Assembly (NCBI RefSeq): GCF_028737195.1
Contig: NZ_JAQZAJ010000006.1
Coordinates: 186,001 to 250,000 of the forward strand
Direction of reading: 5' to 3'
Length of the DNA: 64,000 nucleotides
DNA from: Pseudovibrio exalbescens
GTDB taxonomy: Bacteria > Pseudomonadota > Alphaproteobacteria > Rhizobiales > Stappiaceae
Numbering within the stretch: the stretch's first letter is position 1; every line of letters starts with the position of its first letter. The notes beneath the pieces are model-generated. The model made no database searches, had not been told where the DNA came from, and saw only the letters and a program-made list of their open reading frames with translations. The position numbers were made by a program, and so were the translations under genes. This document shows positions 8,472 to 17,207 of this stretch, in pieces.

Positions 8472-10462
8472 ACCAAGGTCTTCTTTCGTGAGCATGTGAT
8501 GTAGGCCAGAGGCACGTAAAGGATCACCATCATCAGCACCGACATGGCGGCGGCATATCCGAAGTTAGCGCCAGGGGAGATGGTGTTTTGGAAGATCACC
8601 GCCGACATGGGGGTCCAGGGTGGGCGGTAGAGCAAGATGGTGGAGCTGAGTTCCGTTGCCGAATGCAGGAACACCAGTGTGAGGCCGGTAATGGCACCGC
8701 TGAGCATCATTGGCACTACGATGCCAAGGAAAACCCGCACAGGCGTTGCGCCAAGGCTCATGGCCGCGTCTTCCACTGCGGGGTGGATTTGATAGAGCGC
8801 AGCTTCACTGGTCTTGAGCGAGAACGGCAGCATTCTGACGAAATAGCTCAGCACAAGAATGAACCATGTGCCGGTCAGAACGATCGGGCCTTGGTTGAAC
8901 GCTAGGATGAAGCCAATCGCGAAAACCGTGCCCGGAATGATGTAGGGCGTCATCACCAGGCCGTTCAATGCCGGACCAATGATGCGGAAACGCTTGCGAA
9001 CAATCACATAAGCGATGGACAGACCGAAGACCATGCAGAGCATGGTGGCGGCAAAAGCCGTCGACAGACTGACCCAGACCGCATTCAGCTGCTCTGTGAA
9101 CAGGGTGCTGTAGTTTGCAAGGGTCATGACGGTTGTGACCGTGCCTGCGCGCCACTCAAGGAAGGATGTGATGGCCACAAAGACGTGTGGGGTGAAGGCA
9201 AAGCCAATGACGATGGCGCCAAAGCCATAGATCAGCCACTTGAGTGCCGTTCCCGGACGGTCGAGTTCGGACTTGCGGGAGGTGACGGACGCAAAGCTGC
9301 GTCCTGCAAGCACGACACGTTGCATGGCGAGGAACATCATCGCAATGATGAGCATGATGATGGAGCCGGTGGAGGCGATGGATACGTTACCGCCAGTCTC
9401 GTTGAGGAACTGCGTGTAAACCAGCTTGGGAAGGATCACCAGATCCAGCGAAATGATGAAGGGGGTCCCGAAGTCTGAGAATGCCGCCATGGCCGCCATG
9501 TACAGGCCCGTCAAGACGCCCGGCAAGCTGGTGGGAATTTCCACGTTGAAGAAGGCGCGCCGCCGAGTTGCGCCCAAGTTGAGGGCACTCTCTCGCAACG
9601 TGGGATCAATGCTGCTGAAGCTGTCGAGGCTCATCAGGAAGATCAGCGGATAAATCAGCCAGATGATGACCCAGATCACGCCGTGGAGGCCGACAATGGT
9701 CCAGTCCAGGCCGAGCGCGGCGGTGAGCAGTCCATTTGAACCCAGTAACATGCGCCAGACATACGCGCCAAGGAAGGGCGGCGATATGGATGCCATGGTG
9801 ATCAGCGCAATCAGCATGGAGCGGCCGTAGAACGAGTACCGTGCGACCAGCCAGGCGAGCGGAACGGCCACGATGCTGGCAAGAACCGTTGAGGCGATCG
9901 TTACGATGAGGCTGTTCTTGATGGCTTCCAGATACACACTGCGCGACAGAAACTCCTTGAAGTTGCCAAAGCTGAAGCTGAGTGCGCGATCGTGAAAGCG
10001 AATGAAACTGCGGGCTGCGTGCGTGATCTCAACGGCACCATCAACGGGGCGGGCTTCAAATACGGGAGCAGTGGGCGTGCCGAAGATCGACATGGGCACG
10101 GTCTGTTCAACCACAAATGAAGCATTGTCTGAGTTGAGCACCAGCCTGCTGCCTGCAGAGCTCGGGTCAATCGTCAGGGGCTCGCTGGTTTTGAAAACGA
10201 TGCGGTTGTCGCCCTTGTTGGAAACGGAGGCGGCAAAGCCATCCGGCCGCTCCAGGGTAATGTCTTCTTGTCCATCAGTGCGCGGAATGAAGCGTTGTAC
10301 GTCTTCTGAGACAAGCATCATTTCGCCTTGGCGAAGCTGGATCGTGAAGGCACCGCCATCTTGGCGGAAGGCCGAGACAACGATCCATATCTGCGGCACA
10401 GCGACCAATAGAATGGCCCCGGCTAGGCAGAATAGGGAGAATATTTTCCAGCTGTTTCTCAT
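8468..10462 (-). CDS. fused ABC permease (AfuB-like, two permease domains)
   Basis: A 664-residue inner-membrane protein carrying two BPD_transp_1 domains in tandem, each with an EAA loop (ESALNLGATRRRAFFNVEIP and EDAAMSLGATPVRVFLGIVVP). The start at 10462 (MRNSWKIFSLFCLAG) follows AGGA, and the frame from 10522 has no such support. After the first helix (residues 7-30) comes an extracytoplasmic insertion of roughly 130 residues, rich in strands, before the first permease core. That is longer than in classical FbpB/SfuB permeases (about 500-560 residues) and more like AfuB. Twelve or more membrane helices are expected. It lies in a tight operon with 92 bases to the binding-protein gene. Confidence 0.88.
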   Translation of the reverse strand: MRNSWKIFSLFCLAGAILLVAVPQIWIVVSAFRQDGGAFTIQLRQGEMMLVSEDVQRFIPRTDGQEDITLERPDGFAASVSNKGDNRIVFKTSEPLTIDPSSAGSRLVLNSDNASFVVEQTVPMSIFGTPTAPVFEARPVDGAVEITHAARSFIRFHDRALSFSFGNFKEFLSRSVYLEAIKNSLIVTIASTVLASIVAVPLAWLVARYSFYGRSMLIALITMASISPPFLGAYVWRMLLGSNGLLTAALGLDWTIVGLHGVIWVIIWLIYPLIFLMSLDSFSSIDPTLRESALNLGATRRRAFFNVEIPTSLPGVLTGLYMAAMAAFSDFGTPFIISLDLVILPKLVYTQFLNETGGNVSIASTGSIIMLIIAMMFLAMQRVVLAGRSFASVTSRKSELDRPGTALKWLIYGFGAIVIGFAFTPHVFVAITSFLEWRAGTVTTVMTLANYSTLFTEQLNAVWVSLSTAFAATMLCMVFGLSIAYVIVRKRFRIIGPALNGLVMTPYIIPGTVFAIGFILAFNQGPIVLTGTWFILVLSYFVRMLPFSLKTSEAALYQIHPAVEDAAMSLGATPVRVFLGIVVPMMLSGAITGLTLVFLHSATELSSTILLYRPPWTPMSAVIFQNTISPGANFGYAAAMSVLMMVILYVPLAYITCSRKKTLV

Positions 10463-10553
10463 AGTTCCTGGTCCGGTAGGCAATGTACCGTTGAATGCGG
10501 GCACCCGGTGGGATGCCCGCAATAATTGAGTTCAAGTTTGGGGGAAGCTCTGC

Positions 10554-11504
10554 TTACTTGGCTTCGAGGATGGCCGTGAACTTTGCTTTGATCACGTCTG
10601 CAGGTTCTTCGGCTGGGAAGAGCTTCAGAGCATCCAGAGCAGGCAGGCCTTCTGGCGGCGTCACATCGGTGCGAACAGAACGACGGTTCACAAGCGCGGT
10701 GGACAGTGTCTGACCTTCTTTTGACAGGATGAAGTCGATGAAGGTTTTGGCATTGTCGGCATTTGGTGCATTCGCGATGATGGCCAGACCATCAACCTGA
10801 ACGGTCACACCGTCGGTTGGGTAAACCATCTTCACTGGCAGGCCTTCTGCTTCCCACTTGGCACCCAGATCTTCATTGATCCAGCCAATCGCTGCTTCGC
10901 CATCACGTACGGCCTCAAACATTGGCGTAGAGCCCGGTGTTGCACGTGCGGTTTTGATGACGTCGGTCATGAACTCCCAGCCAAGGCCGGAAGCCAGGCC
11001 AGACACGATGGACACGCCAGTGCCGGAGTGGTTCGGGTCAGCCAGAACCAAGCCACGTGTGTCATTCCAGCGTGGGTCCAGAACTTCCTTGACGGTGGTT
11101 GGATAGTCGCCTTCAGCCACCAGATCGGTGTTTACCAGAAGAGGCTGGGCGAAAAGTGAGAATGGGAACCACTTGTTGTTCGGATCGCGCAGGCGAAGCG
11201 CAGCGGCTTCTTGGGAATCGTAAGCTTCATAGAGCTCAGCGAAAGCTTCGAAGCTCTGAATGGCCCCGCCCCACTGGATGTCCGCAGCTGGGTTTGCGGC
11301 TTCCGCCTGAACGCGCTGGAACAGAGCGCCGGTGTCGCCAACGATCACTTCTACGTCGATTTCAGGGTGCTTTTCTTCGAATGCGGATACGAGAGGGCCG
11401 AAAATCTCGTCGCCATGGGCGGAGTAGACCGTGAGATTGCTGGCAGAGGCAGCAGTTGTCATCAGTAGCGCGCCAATAGCGGCGGTAATTCCCAGAGTTT
11501 TCAT
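10554..11504 (-). CDS. periplasmic binding protein of the AfuA/FbpA type
   Basis: A 316-residue exported binding protein. The start at 11504 (MKTLGITAAIGALLMTTAASA) has AGGA upstream and gives a clean signal peptide cleaved near ASA-SNL. The mature N-terminus (LTVYSAHGDEIFGPLVSAFEEKHPEIDV) is typical of the iron/2-aminoethylphosphonate/sugar-phosphate binding group. The paired tyrosines that bind Fe3+ in FbpA near the C-terminus are not evident, which argues against iron. AfuA of Actinobacillus, despite its name, binds hexose and heptose phosphates. First gene of the operon, divergent from the LacI gene, with candidate operators in between. Substrate assignment is inference. Confidence 0.85.
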   Translation of the reverse strand: MKTLGITAAIGALLMTTAASASNLTVYSAHGDEIFGPLVSAFEEKHPEIDVEVIVGDTGALFQRVQAEAANPAADIQWGGAIQSFEAFAELYEAYDSQEAAALRLRDPNNKWFPFSLFAQPLLVNTDLVAEGDYPTTVKEVLDPRWNDTRGLVLADPNHSGTGVSIVSGLASGLGWEFMTDVIKTARATPGSTPMFEAVRDGEAAIGWINEDLGAKWEAEGLPVKMVYPTDGVTVQVDGLAIIANAPNADNAKTFIDFILSKEGQTLSTALVNRRSVRTDVTPPEGLPALDALKLFPAEEPADVIKAKFTAILEAK

Positions 11505-11546
11505 GTGTCGATTCCTACGCTGCAAAGTTAGGTTCGGTGGTTCTAG

Positions 11547-11563
11547 TGCACAGGCGTGCGCAC
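11547..11563 (-). promoter_or_regulatory. candidate LacI operator at the afuA-like promoter
   Basis: TGCAC-AGGC-GTGCG (11547-11560), with an overlapping perfect GTGCGCAC (11556-11563), lies 43-59 bases upstream of the binding-protein start codon. The spacing of half sites is the same as in the dyad before the lacI gene at 11776-11789. Confidence 0.5.
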
Positions 11564-11723
11564 CTTGGTGGTATCTTCGCCCGGAGCAAGCGGTTTCACT
11601 CCCGCTCAGTCACGACGGGTTAATGCCCCATAGCCCATGAAACCTTTATGACAGTTGGAAACATATCGAAAAATCTGGGCTTTAGCGGGACTCTGCCTTG
11701 GGTATAAATAATAGAATCAGGCC

Positions 11724-11789
11724 GTGCGCACGCGGTTGCGCACATGCGCGTGTGCGGCGTGATATTGTCTTTTGGTGCACGCATGTGCA
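11724..11789 (+). promoter_or_regulatory. cluster of candidate LacI operators before the regulator gene
   Basis: Three GC-alternating dyads sit just before the lacI start: GTGCGCAC (11724-11731), GCGCA-CA-TGCGC (11738-11749) and TGCAC-GCAT-GTGCA (11776-11789, ending 10 bases before the ATG). All fit a loose TGCRC-N4-GYGCR pattern that also occurs at 11547-11560, as expected for one repressor controlling both divergent promoters. No biochemical evidence is available. Confidence 0.5.
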
Positions 11790-11799
11790 TATTGTCGCT

Positions 11800-12798
11800 A
11801 TGCAAAAGGTGAACGCAAAAAAAGTGGCCGAATTGGCCGGAGTTTCGCGCTCGGCAGTGTCGCGCAGCTTCTCAGGGAATGGGCGGGTTTCTGCAGAAAC
11901 GCGCGCCAAGGTGTTTGCTGCATCTGAGCAATTGGGCTATCGCCCAAACGGATTGGCATCGAGCCTTGCGCGGCAGACAAGCGACATTGTGGCGCTGATA
12001 AATGGCGATGCGCCGGACTTTCGGGAGGTGTTCTTTGTTCAAAACCTCAGCCGGGCGTTGTTCAATGCTGGCATGACGCCGTTGATGCTGTCTGTGCGCA
12101 ACGATGACAGTGGCGCTGAGACGCTCTCTCAGTTTCTGCGGTTTCCCCTTTTGACTGCGGTTGTCTCTGCCGATTCCATTGAAGCGCGACATGTGATCCC
12201 TCACTGCCCTTATGCGCCGCCCATCATGCTCAACGAAAATTACTCGCGAGACGATGAGGTGGATGCGGTCCGGTTGGATGAGGTGAAGGGCATTGGCGAA
12301 ATGGTCGCCCATCTGGAATCCACGGGACGAAAGACGCTGTGGTTCATCGCCGGGCGGCAGACGACATCCGCTTATTCCTCACGAAAGATGGCGCTGCTTG
12401 AGGCTTTGGCGCGCAGCGACCTTCGGCTGCTGGATAGCGAGGTCGGGGATTTCTTCTACGACAGCGGCACGGCGGCATTTGAGCGGCTGTATCAGCGCGG
12501 CCCTTTGCCGGATGCGATTTTTTGCGCAAACGATCTGATGGCCATGGGCGTTATGGATACGGCCCGCTTCAAGTATGGCCTGCGGGTGCCTGAGGACCTT
12601 TATGTGGTTGGTTTTGACGACATTCCGCAGTCGTCGTGGCCGACCTATGCCTTGCCGTCCATCCAGCAGCGCGATGCAGACATCATCAATGCGATTTTGG
12701 AGATCTTGACGGAGCGCAAGGAAGGCGCTGGTGACCAAAGGTTGAGTAAGATGGTTCCGACGCGGTTCGTGCCGCGTACGAAAGCCGAGTTTGCCTAG
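11800..12798 (+). CDS. LacI-family transcriptional regulator
   Basis: A 332-residue regulator. The N-terminal LacI helix-turn-helix is clear (NAKKVAELAGVSRSAVSRSFSGNGRVSAETRAKV in two pieces: recognition helix SRSAVSRSF and hinge YRPNGLASSLARQ), followed by a periplasmic-binding-like effector domain ending in a typical DNA-distal motif (PDAIFCANDLMAMGVMD, VVGFDDIPQSSWP). I start at 11800 because the frame from 11698 would translate the palindromic operator cluster. Divergently transcribed from the AfuABC-like operon, which it very likely regulates in response to the imported sugar compound (inference). Length is normal. Confidence 0.9.
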   Translation: MQKVNAKKVAELAGVSRSAVSRSFSGNGRVSAETRAKVFAASEQLGYRPNGLASSLARQTSDIVALINGDAPDFREVFFVQNLSRALFNAGMTPLMLSVRNDDSGAETLSQFLRFPLLTAVVSADSIEARHVIPHCPYAPPIMLNENYSRDDEVDAVRLDEVKGIGEMVAHLESTGRKTLWFIAGRQTTSAYSSRKMALLEALARSDLRLLDSEVGDFFYDSGTAAFERLYQRGPLPDAIFCANDLMAMGVMDTARFKYGLRVPEDLYVVGFDDIPQSSWPTYALPSIQQRDADIINAILEILTERKEGAGDQRLSKMVPTRFVPRTKAEFA

Positions 12799-12829
12799 GC
12801 ATTCCATGGCCGGAAAGGCCATGGAATGC
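12799..12829. terminator. bidirectional hairpin between lacI and sdaA
   Basis: A perfect 13-bp stem (GCATTCCATGGCC 12799-12811 with GGCCATGGAATGC 12817-12829, loop GGAAA) starts right after the lacI stop codon and lies 17 bases beyond the convergent sdaA stop. There is no T-tract on either side, so it may be a strong RNA 3'-end structure rather than a textbook terminator. Confidence 0.6.
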
Positions 12830-12845
12830 TCTCATATCTGACGCG

Positions 12846-14213
12846 TTAGCTCGCGTTTTGGAGCACCTTGACAGCCAAGCCGCCTTGAGATGTTTCCCGG
12901 TATTTCGGACACATGTCTTTGCCGGTTTGATACATCGTGGCAATAACCTTATCCAGCGATACCACCGGGTCCGAATTGCGGCGCAGCGCCATGCGGGCCG
13001 AGTTGACTGCCTTGACCGCTGCAATGGCATTACGCTCGATGCATGGGACTTGCACTTGCCCAGCAACAGGATCACAGGTGAGGCCCAGGTTGTGTTCCAT
13101 GCCTATTTCTGCCGCGATGCAGACCTGCGCCGGGCTTGCGCCCATCAGTTCCGCAAGGCCAGCCGCTGCCATAGAGCAGGCAACCCCCACCTCGCCCTGA
13201 CATCCGACTTCTGCGCCCGAGATGGACGCGTTCATCCGATAAAGCGCGCCGATTGCGCCTGCTGCCAGGAAATACTGGGTGTAGTGTTCGGCAGAGATCG
13301 GTTCCACGAACTTGTCGAAGTAGGCCAGAACTGCTGGCAAGATGCCCGCAGCGCCATTGGTCGGCGCAGTTACAACGCGGCCGCCTGCTGCATTTTCTTC
13401 TGAAACTGCAAGGGCAAACAGGTTGATCCAATCTACGACCGCCATGGGGTCGGTATTGGAGCGAGCTGACGCGGTGAGCTGGCGATGCAGCGCTGCTGCA
13501 CGGCGTGGCACGCGAAGCGGTCCGGCGAGAATGCCTTCTGTTTTCATGCCGTTGTCGATCGCGCCGCTCATGACGGACCAGACATAATTCAGATGCTCGT
13601 TGATCTCTTCTTCAGTGCGGAACGCTTTCTCGTTTTCCAGAATGAGTGCTGAGATGCTCATGCCGGATTGCTTGCACTGGTTAAGCAGTTCTTCCGCATC
13701 AGCGAAGGGATGAGGAACCTCGCGCTCTTCACAGGCGGCGCGGCCAAAGTTTTCTTCGTCGACGATAAAGCCGCCGCCAATGGAGTAGTAAGTCTTGGTC
13801 AGGACCAGCTCGTCCTCCGCAAAAGCATGCAGCTTCATGCCGTTTTCATGGAGTGCCAATGCGGGCTCATGAAACGTGATGGCGTCCGTAGGGAACGCAA
13901 CCATGTGGCTGTTCATGCCCGCAGGCAGCTGGCCGGTTTCTTCAACCTGCTTGATGAAAGCTGGAATGGTCGAAATGTCGACGGATTCCGGAGAGTTGCC
14001 AGCAAGGCCCATGATGATGGCGATGTCAGTTTGGTGCCCCTTGCCGGTCAAGGACAAGGACCCGTAGATGTCTACGGTGATGCGGGTGACTTCGCGCAGT
14101 TTGTTGGTTGCCCGCAGCGTGTCGACAAACTGTTTGGCAGCCTTCATTGGGCCGATGGTGTGGGAGCTGGACGGGCCTACGCCCACTTTGAAAATATCCA
14201 GGGTACTGAACAT
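12846..14213 (-). CDS. sdaA: L-serine ammonia-lyase (iron-sulfur L-serine dehydratase)
   Basis: A 455-residue cytoplasmic single-chain enzyme that deaminates L-serine to pyruvate and ammonia. The N-terminal beta domain begins [22 protein letters not shown] in two overlapping conserved blocks (VGPSSSHT). The C-terminal alpha domain holds three conserved cysteines expected to ligate the [4Fe-4S] cluster: [20 protein letters not shown] and VPCIERN. Length matches E. coli SdaA/SdaB (about 455). It lies downstream of the serine permease gene with a terminator between them, so it probably receives read-through or has its own promoter in the short gap (14214-14290). Together the two genes form a serine import and degradation unit. 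Confidence 0.95.
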   Translation of the reverse strand: MFSTLDIFKVGVGPSSSHTIGPMKAAKQFVDTLRATNKLREVTRITVDIYGSLSLTGKGHQTDIAIIMGLAGNSPESVDISTIPAFIKQVEETGQLPAGMNSHMVAFPTDAITFHEPALALHENGMKLHAFAEDELVLTKTYYSIGGGFIVDEENFGRAACEEREVPHPFADAEELLNQCKQSGMSISALILENEKAFRTEEEINEHLNYVWSVMSGAIDNGMKTEGILAGPLRVPRRAAALHRQLTASARSNTDPMAVVDWINLFALAVSEENAAGGRVVTAPTNGAAGILPAVLAYFDKFVEPISAEHYTQYFLAAGAIGALYRMNASISGAEVGCQGEVGVACSMAAAGLAELMGASPAQVCIAAEIGMEHNLGLTCDPVAGQVQVPCIERNAIAAVKAVNSARMALRRNSDPVVSLDKVIATMYQTGKDMCPKYRETSQGGLAVKVLQNAS

Positions 14214-14230
14214 GGGGCTATGATCCTTTT

Positions 14231-14264
14231 AAAAAAGAAACCGGTGCAGGTGGGCACCGGTTTC
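14231..14264 (-). terminator. rho-independent terminator between sdaC and sdaA
   Basis: On the minus strand an 11-bp perfect stem (GAAACCGGTGC with GCACCGGTTTC, arms at 14254-14264 and 14237-14247, 6-nt loop) is followed by a run of six T (14236-14231). It sits between the sdaC stop (14291) and the sdaA start (14213), so it likely attenuates read-through into sdaA. Confidence 0.85.
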
Positions 14265-14290
14265 TGTAGGCGTCACAATTGTGAACTCGC

Positions 14291-15565
14291 TCAGAAGAAC
14301 CCGGTCATCATGGAGCTGATCGCCAGTACACCCATCACGATGATGAAGATGTTGGACAGGGCGCCGTCGTACTTCTTCATCGCTGGTACCTTCTTGATTG
14401 CGTACATTGGCATCAGGAAGAGGATAGCTGCGATGAACGGAGCGCCGAGGGATTCAATCATGCCCAGAACGGATGGGTTCAGGTAGGCAATGCCCCAGAC
14501 CGACAGGAAGAAGAAGGCAACAAGCGCAGTGTTGAAGTTCTTCTCGCCCATGTTGGCAACAGCTGTCGGAGCGGACTTCTTGATGACACCTGCAAGACCT
14601 TCCTTGGCGCCAAGGTAGTGGCCGAAGAAGGAAGAGAAGATTGCAAGGAACGCAACGAGCGGGCCGAGGAATGAGATGAACGGGTTGTCAAACTCATTTG
14701 CCAGGTAGCTGAGGATCGGCAGGTTCTGTGTCTTGGCTTCTGCAAGCTGTTCAGGAGACAGAGCCAGCACGCAAGAGAACACGAACAGCATCACGAAGCC
14801 GAGCAGCATGAAAGAAGCGCGCTTCAGGATCATGTCGGAGTGTGCAACTGCGTTTTCGCCATACTCTTCACGCTGCGCAAGCGCCATGGAGGAAACAGCT
14901 GGGCTGTGGTTGAAAGAGAACACCAGCATTGGAATTGTCAGGTAGACGACCATCAGCAGAGCGCCAACAGATGGCATCTTTGAGAGGGACATTGCTTCCA
15001 TTGACCAATGTGGAACCAGATACAGCGACATGCCGATCAGGATGAGCACCAGTGGGTAAACCAGCAGCTCAGTGGCGATCAGCATCAGGCGTCTGCCGAG
15101 GATCATCACGCCCATCATCATGGCAACCAGCGCGCCGGACAGCAGCCAGCGTGGAATTTCTGGGCCACCGAGCTGGTTCACAATGAAGCTGTCGATTGTG
15201 TTGGTGATTGCAGCGCCGTAGATCAGAACGATTGGGTAAATCGCAAAGAAGTACAGGAAAGTAATGATGAGACCTGCGGTCTTACCAAAGTGTTCCTCAA
15301 CCACGTCGGTGATGTCAGCGTCGGCGCGTTTGGAGGAGAGTACGAACCGGGCAAGTGCGCGGTGCGCAAAGTAGGTCATTGGACCAACCAGCGCAGCGAT
15401 CAGAATGAGCGGCCAAAAGCCTTCAAGGCCTGCGCGGATCGGAAGGAACAAAATGCCGGCACCAACAGCTGTACCAAACATGGAAAGTGACCAAGTCAAA
15501 TCCTGTTTTGTGTACGACTGTTTGTTTTCTTTTTGCTCACTTAAGGTAACTGTTTCGTTTGACAT
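14291..15565 (-). CDS. sdaC: serine/threonine permease of the HAAAP family (SdaC-like)
   Basis: A 424-residue inner-membrane H+ symporter. The N-terminus is cytoplasmic ([26 protein letters not shown] in pieces), followed by the family's first helix ([18 protein letters not shown]) and about ten further hydrophobic helices. It keeps hallmark patches such as [10 protein letters not shown] and [14 protein letters not shown] seen in SdaC/TdcC-like proteins. The neighbouring L-serine dehydratase makes serine the most likely substrate. Length agrees with E. coli SdaC (429). The upstream 15566-15700 region is AT-rich and should hold the promoter. Confidence 0.9.
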   Translation of the reverse strand: MSNETVTLSEQKENKQSYTKQDLTWSLSMFGTAVGAGILFLPIRAGLEGFWPLILIAALVGPMTYFAHRALARFVLSSKRADADITDVVEEHFGKTAGLIITFLYFFAIYPIVLIYGAAITNTIDSFIVNQLGGPEIPRWLLSGALVAMMMGVMILGRRLMLIATELLVYPLVLILIGMSLYLVPHWSMEAMSLSKMPSVGALLMVVYLTIPMLVFSFNHSPAVSSMALAQREEYGENAVAHSDMILKRASFMLLGFVMLFVFSCVLALSPEQLAEAKTQNLPILSYLANEFDNPFISFLGPLVAFLAIFSSFFGHYLGAKEGLAGVIKKSAPTAVANMGEKNFNTALVAFFFLSVWGIAYLNPSVLGMIESLGAPFIAAILFLMPMYAIKKVPAMKKYDGALSNIFIIVMGVLAISSMMTGFF

Positions 15566-16704
15566 TGCTAGTCACTCCCAAGCAGTGGTCAAAGTCTAAA
15601 TTCGCGAGAATAACCCGCCTTCAAGGCTGTTCTTTAAATAACTATGTAAATCACATCTATACGTGGTAGCCGCTATCAGTCGCTGTGAGATATCTCTGGG
15701 AAGGCATGAATAACTACAGGTTGTGTGCCAAATAGCTGAAAATTCTACTTAAATAATTATTCGTGGCATAAAATAATGTATACTTTGCCGTATGCGTTTT
15801 TTGTGTGGTTTTTTGGGGATATACATTTGTGTGCAGAAAAAATGCCGAAAGTTAGTAGTTTCGCTGTAAAAATTGCCGGTCTTCCCTAGAGGAGTTCGTC
15901 GGCATAGCTGTACTCAATTCATGCTTCCAAATGCTGCCGGAAGAACGGATCGCGGATTGTTCGGGCAGGCCCTGTAGGCGACGGTCTTTCTGATGTGCAG
16001 GCCGTATATAAAGAGTTCGCGGAGATCAAGCCTCGGAATGACGTTTGGAGAGGAGCTGGGCTGCTATCCTCATGTTTCGCAGCAGCTCGATAGAGTTTTC
16101 GGTGATATTCCAGCGTTTCTGCTTATCTGCCCTTATGGCCCTTTGGTGTGTCCGGCACGCGGTGCCTCTCTCTTAGAAGGTTGGGGGTGTTGAATGCTGC
16201 AGGTCTCAGCCGTGCTGCAGCGCCTGCAATCATTGTGACAAATCGCCGGGGCCGAATTGGCTGATGTGCTGGCAGAAGTTGCCGTTTAGGTTAAGTGAGC
16301 TGAACTTAGCGACAAGTGAGTCGTTTTGCGGCTCTGCCCTCTTTTCGTGCAAGGCGTTGTGCGGCATCATCCAGACGTTGCGTTTGAAGACGCTGTCATT
16401 GTCGCGCGTGTTCTGGTGGAGTGCTGGGTGGGTGTTTTTGACGCCATGCAAGATGAGCAAGAACAGCGAGCGCAAGCGCATCTGGCCGTTCTTGATGATA
16501 TGGTCTCTGGATATCTGCGGCTTCGTTTTGAAGGCGTATCAGAGAGTTGATCTTGCGCTGCACGCTTGCAGGAGCGTCTTGGGCTCAGGTCGGCTGCAGC
16601 GATCGCGTTGTGTTGAGGCTTGAGCTGTGAGTTGGCGCGGATGCAAATGGCAGCGCCACAACGCTCTCATAGAGGTGGGTAGTGCCTGCGAGGGCATTCG
16701 CGGT
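15566..16704. other. 1.1-kb region with no intact gene
   Basis: The first 300 bases are AT-rich (sdaC promoter side). The remainder has scattered frames of 60-119 codons without recognisable families. The only protein-like stretch is the possible TetR remnant at 16326-16550. No repeats or mobile-element ends were seen. It may be a zone of gene decay. Confidence 0.5.
16326..16550 (+). pseudogene. possible remnant of a TetR-type regulator C-terminal domain
   Basis: The 74-codon frame reads like a helical TetR ligand domain (HHPDVAFEDAVIVARVLVE, EQRAQAHLAVLDDMVSGYLR). It starts with no ribosome site, and the same frame upstream (16203-16325) is broken by four stops but still yields plausible pieces (GAELADVLAEVAV). 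No DNA-binding helix-turn-helix was found upstream. Either a decayed regulator or coincidence; the call is tentative. Confidence 0.3.
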
Positions 16705-16923
16705 CTAGCGGTTGGACCAAGTTGCCCAAAGGTTGACGGCGTTGCTGCCTCCACCTGAGACGTGAAATCCAAGCCTTTGGCCTGCGCAGATTTGACCGAG
16801 GCGTGCGCTTTTGACAGCGGCTTTGCTAACGGCAACGTCGCGGCTGCCATCTTCTGGTGTAATCCAGCCAAGACCAGCCATGTGGTCGTAGTTTTTTACC
16901 TTACCGAATTTGATTGTGTTCAA
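16705..16923 (-). CDS. divergent cold-shock-domain protein
   Basis: A 72-residue protein aligned end to end with the cold-shock fold: FGKVKNYDHMAGLGWITPEDGSRDVAVSK and a C-terminal strand (LGFHVSGGGSNAVNLW). The RNA-binding motifs are degenerate. RNP1 reads AGLGWI instead of KGFGFI, and RNP2 reads DVAVSKAA instead of DVFVHISA, so most nucleic-acid-stacking aromatics are lost. It lies 71 bases downstream of a normal cold-shock gene on the same strand. It may be a diverged duplicate with altered binding, or be on the way to being lost. Coding is supported by its match along the full domain with no stop. Confidence 0.75.
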   Translation of the reverse strand: MNTIKFGKVKNYDHMAGLGWITPEDGSRDVAVSKAAVKSARLGQICAGQRLGFHVSGGGSNAVNLWATWSNR

Positions 16924-16994
16924 TTGTTGTACCTTTTCTTTAATTTGAGGTGGCAGGCCCGCTTTCGCTAAAGAGAGCGGACCCGCCGAATTAG

Positions 16995-17207
16995 TTAGAT
17001 CATTTCCAGCTGTTCAGCTGTTTTTCCGCGGCCGCGTGGGTCGTCGACAGCTTCGAAAGAAACTTTGTCACCTTCGTTCAGGGAGCCGATACCTGCGCGC
17101 TCAAGAGCGGAAATGTGAACAAAGACATCCTTGCTGCCAGTGTCAGGGGCAATGAAGCCAAAGCCACGTGTTTGGTCGAAGAATTTTACGGTTCCGTTGA
17201 TCGACAT
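16995..17207 (-). CDS. cold-shock protein (CspA family)
   Basis: A 70-residue single cold-shock-domain RNA chaperone. RNP1 (RGFGFIAP) and RNP2 (DVFVHISAL) are intact, and the C-terminus ([12 protein letters not shown]) is typical of alphaproteobacterial Csp proteins. Start [13 protein letters not shown] at 17207, with GGAC-rich leader sequence. Roughly 900 bases upstream are non-coding, compatible with the long structured leader usual for cspA-type genes. Cytoplasmic; binds single-stranded RNA/DNA. Confidence 0.93.
   Translation of the reverse strand: MSINGTVKFFDQTRGFGFIAPDTGSKDVFVHISALERAGIGSLNEGDKVSFEAVDDPRGRGKTAEQLEMI

Noticed and set aside
7377-11504. Naming the importer a Fe3+ transporter (FbpABC)
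   Set aside because: Sequence family alone would allow it, but the binding protein lacks an evident iron-ligating tyrosine pair and the operon ends with a phosphatase.
12799-12829. Interpreting the 13-bp dyad after lacI as an operator
   Set aside because: It lies between the 3' ends of two convergent genes with a 5-nt loop, which fits an RNA hairpin better than a regulator site.
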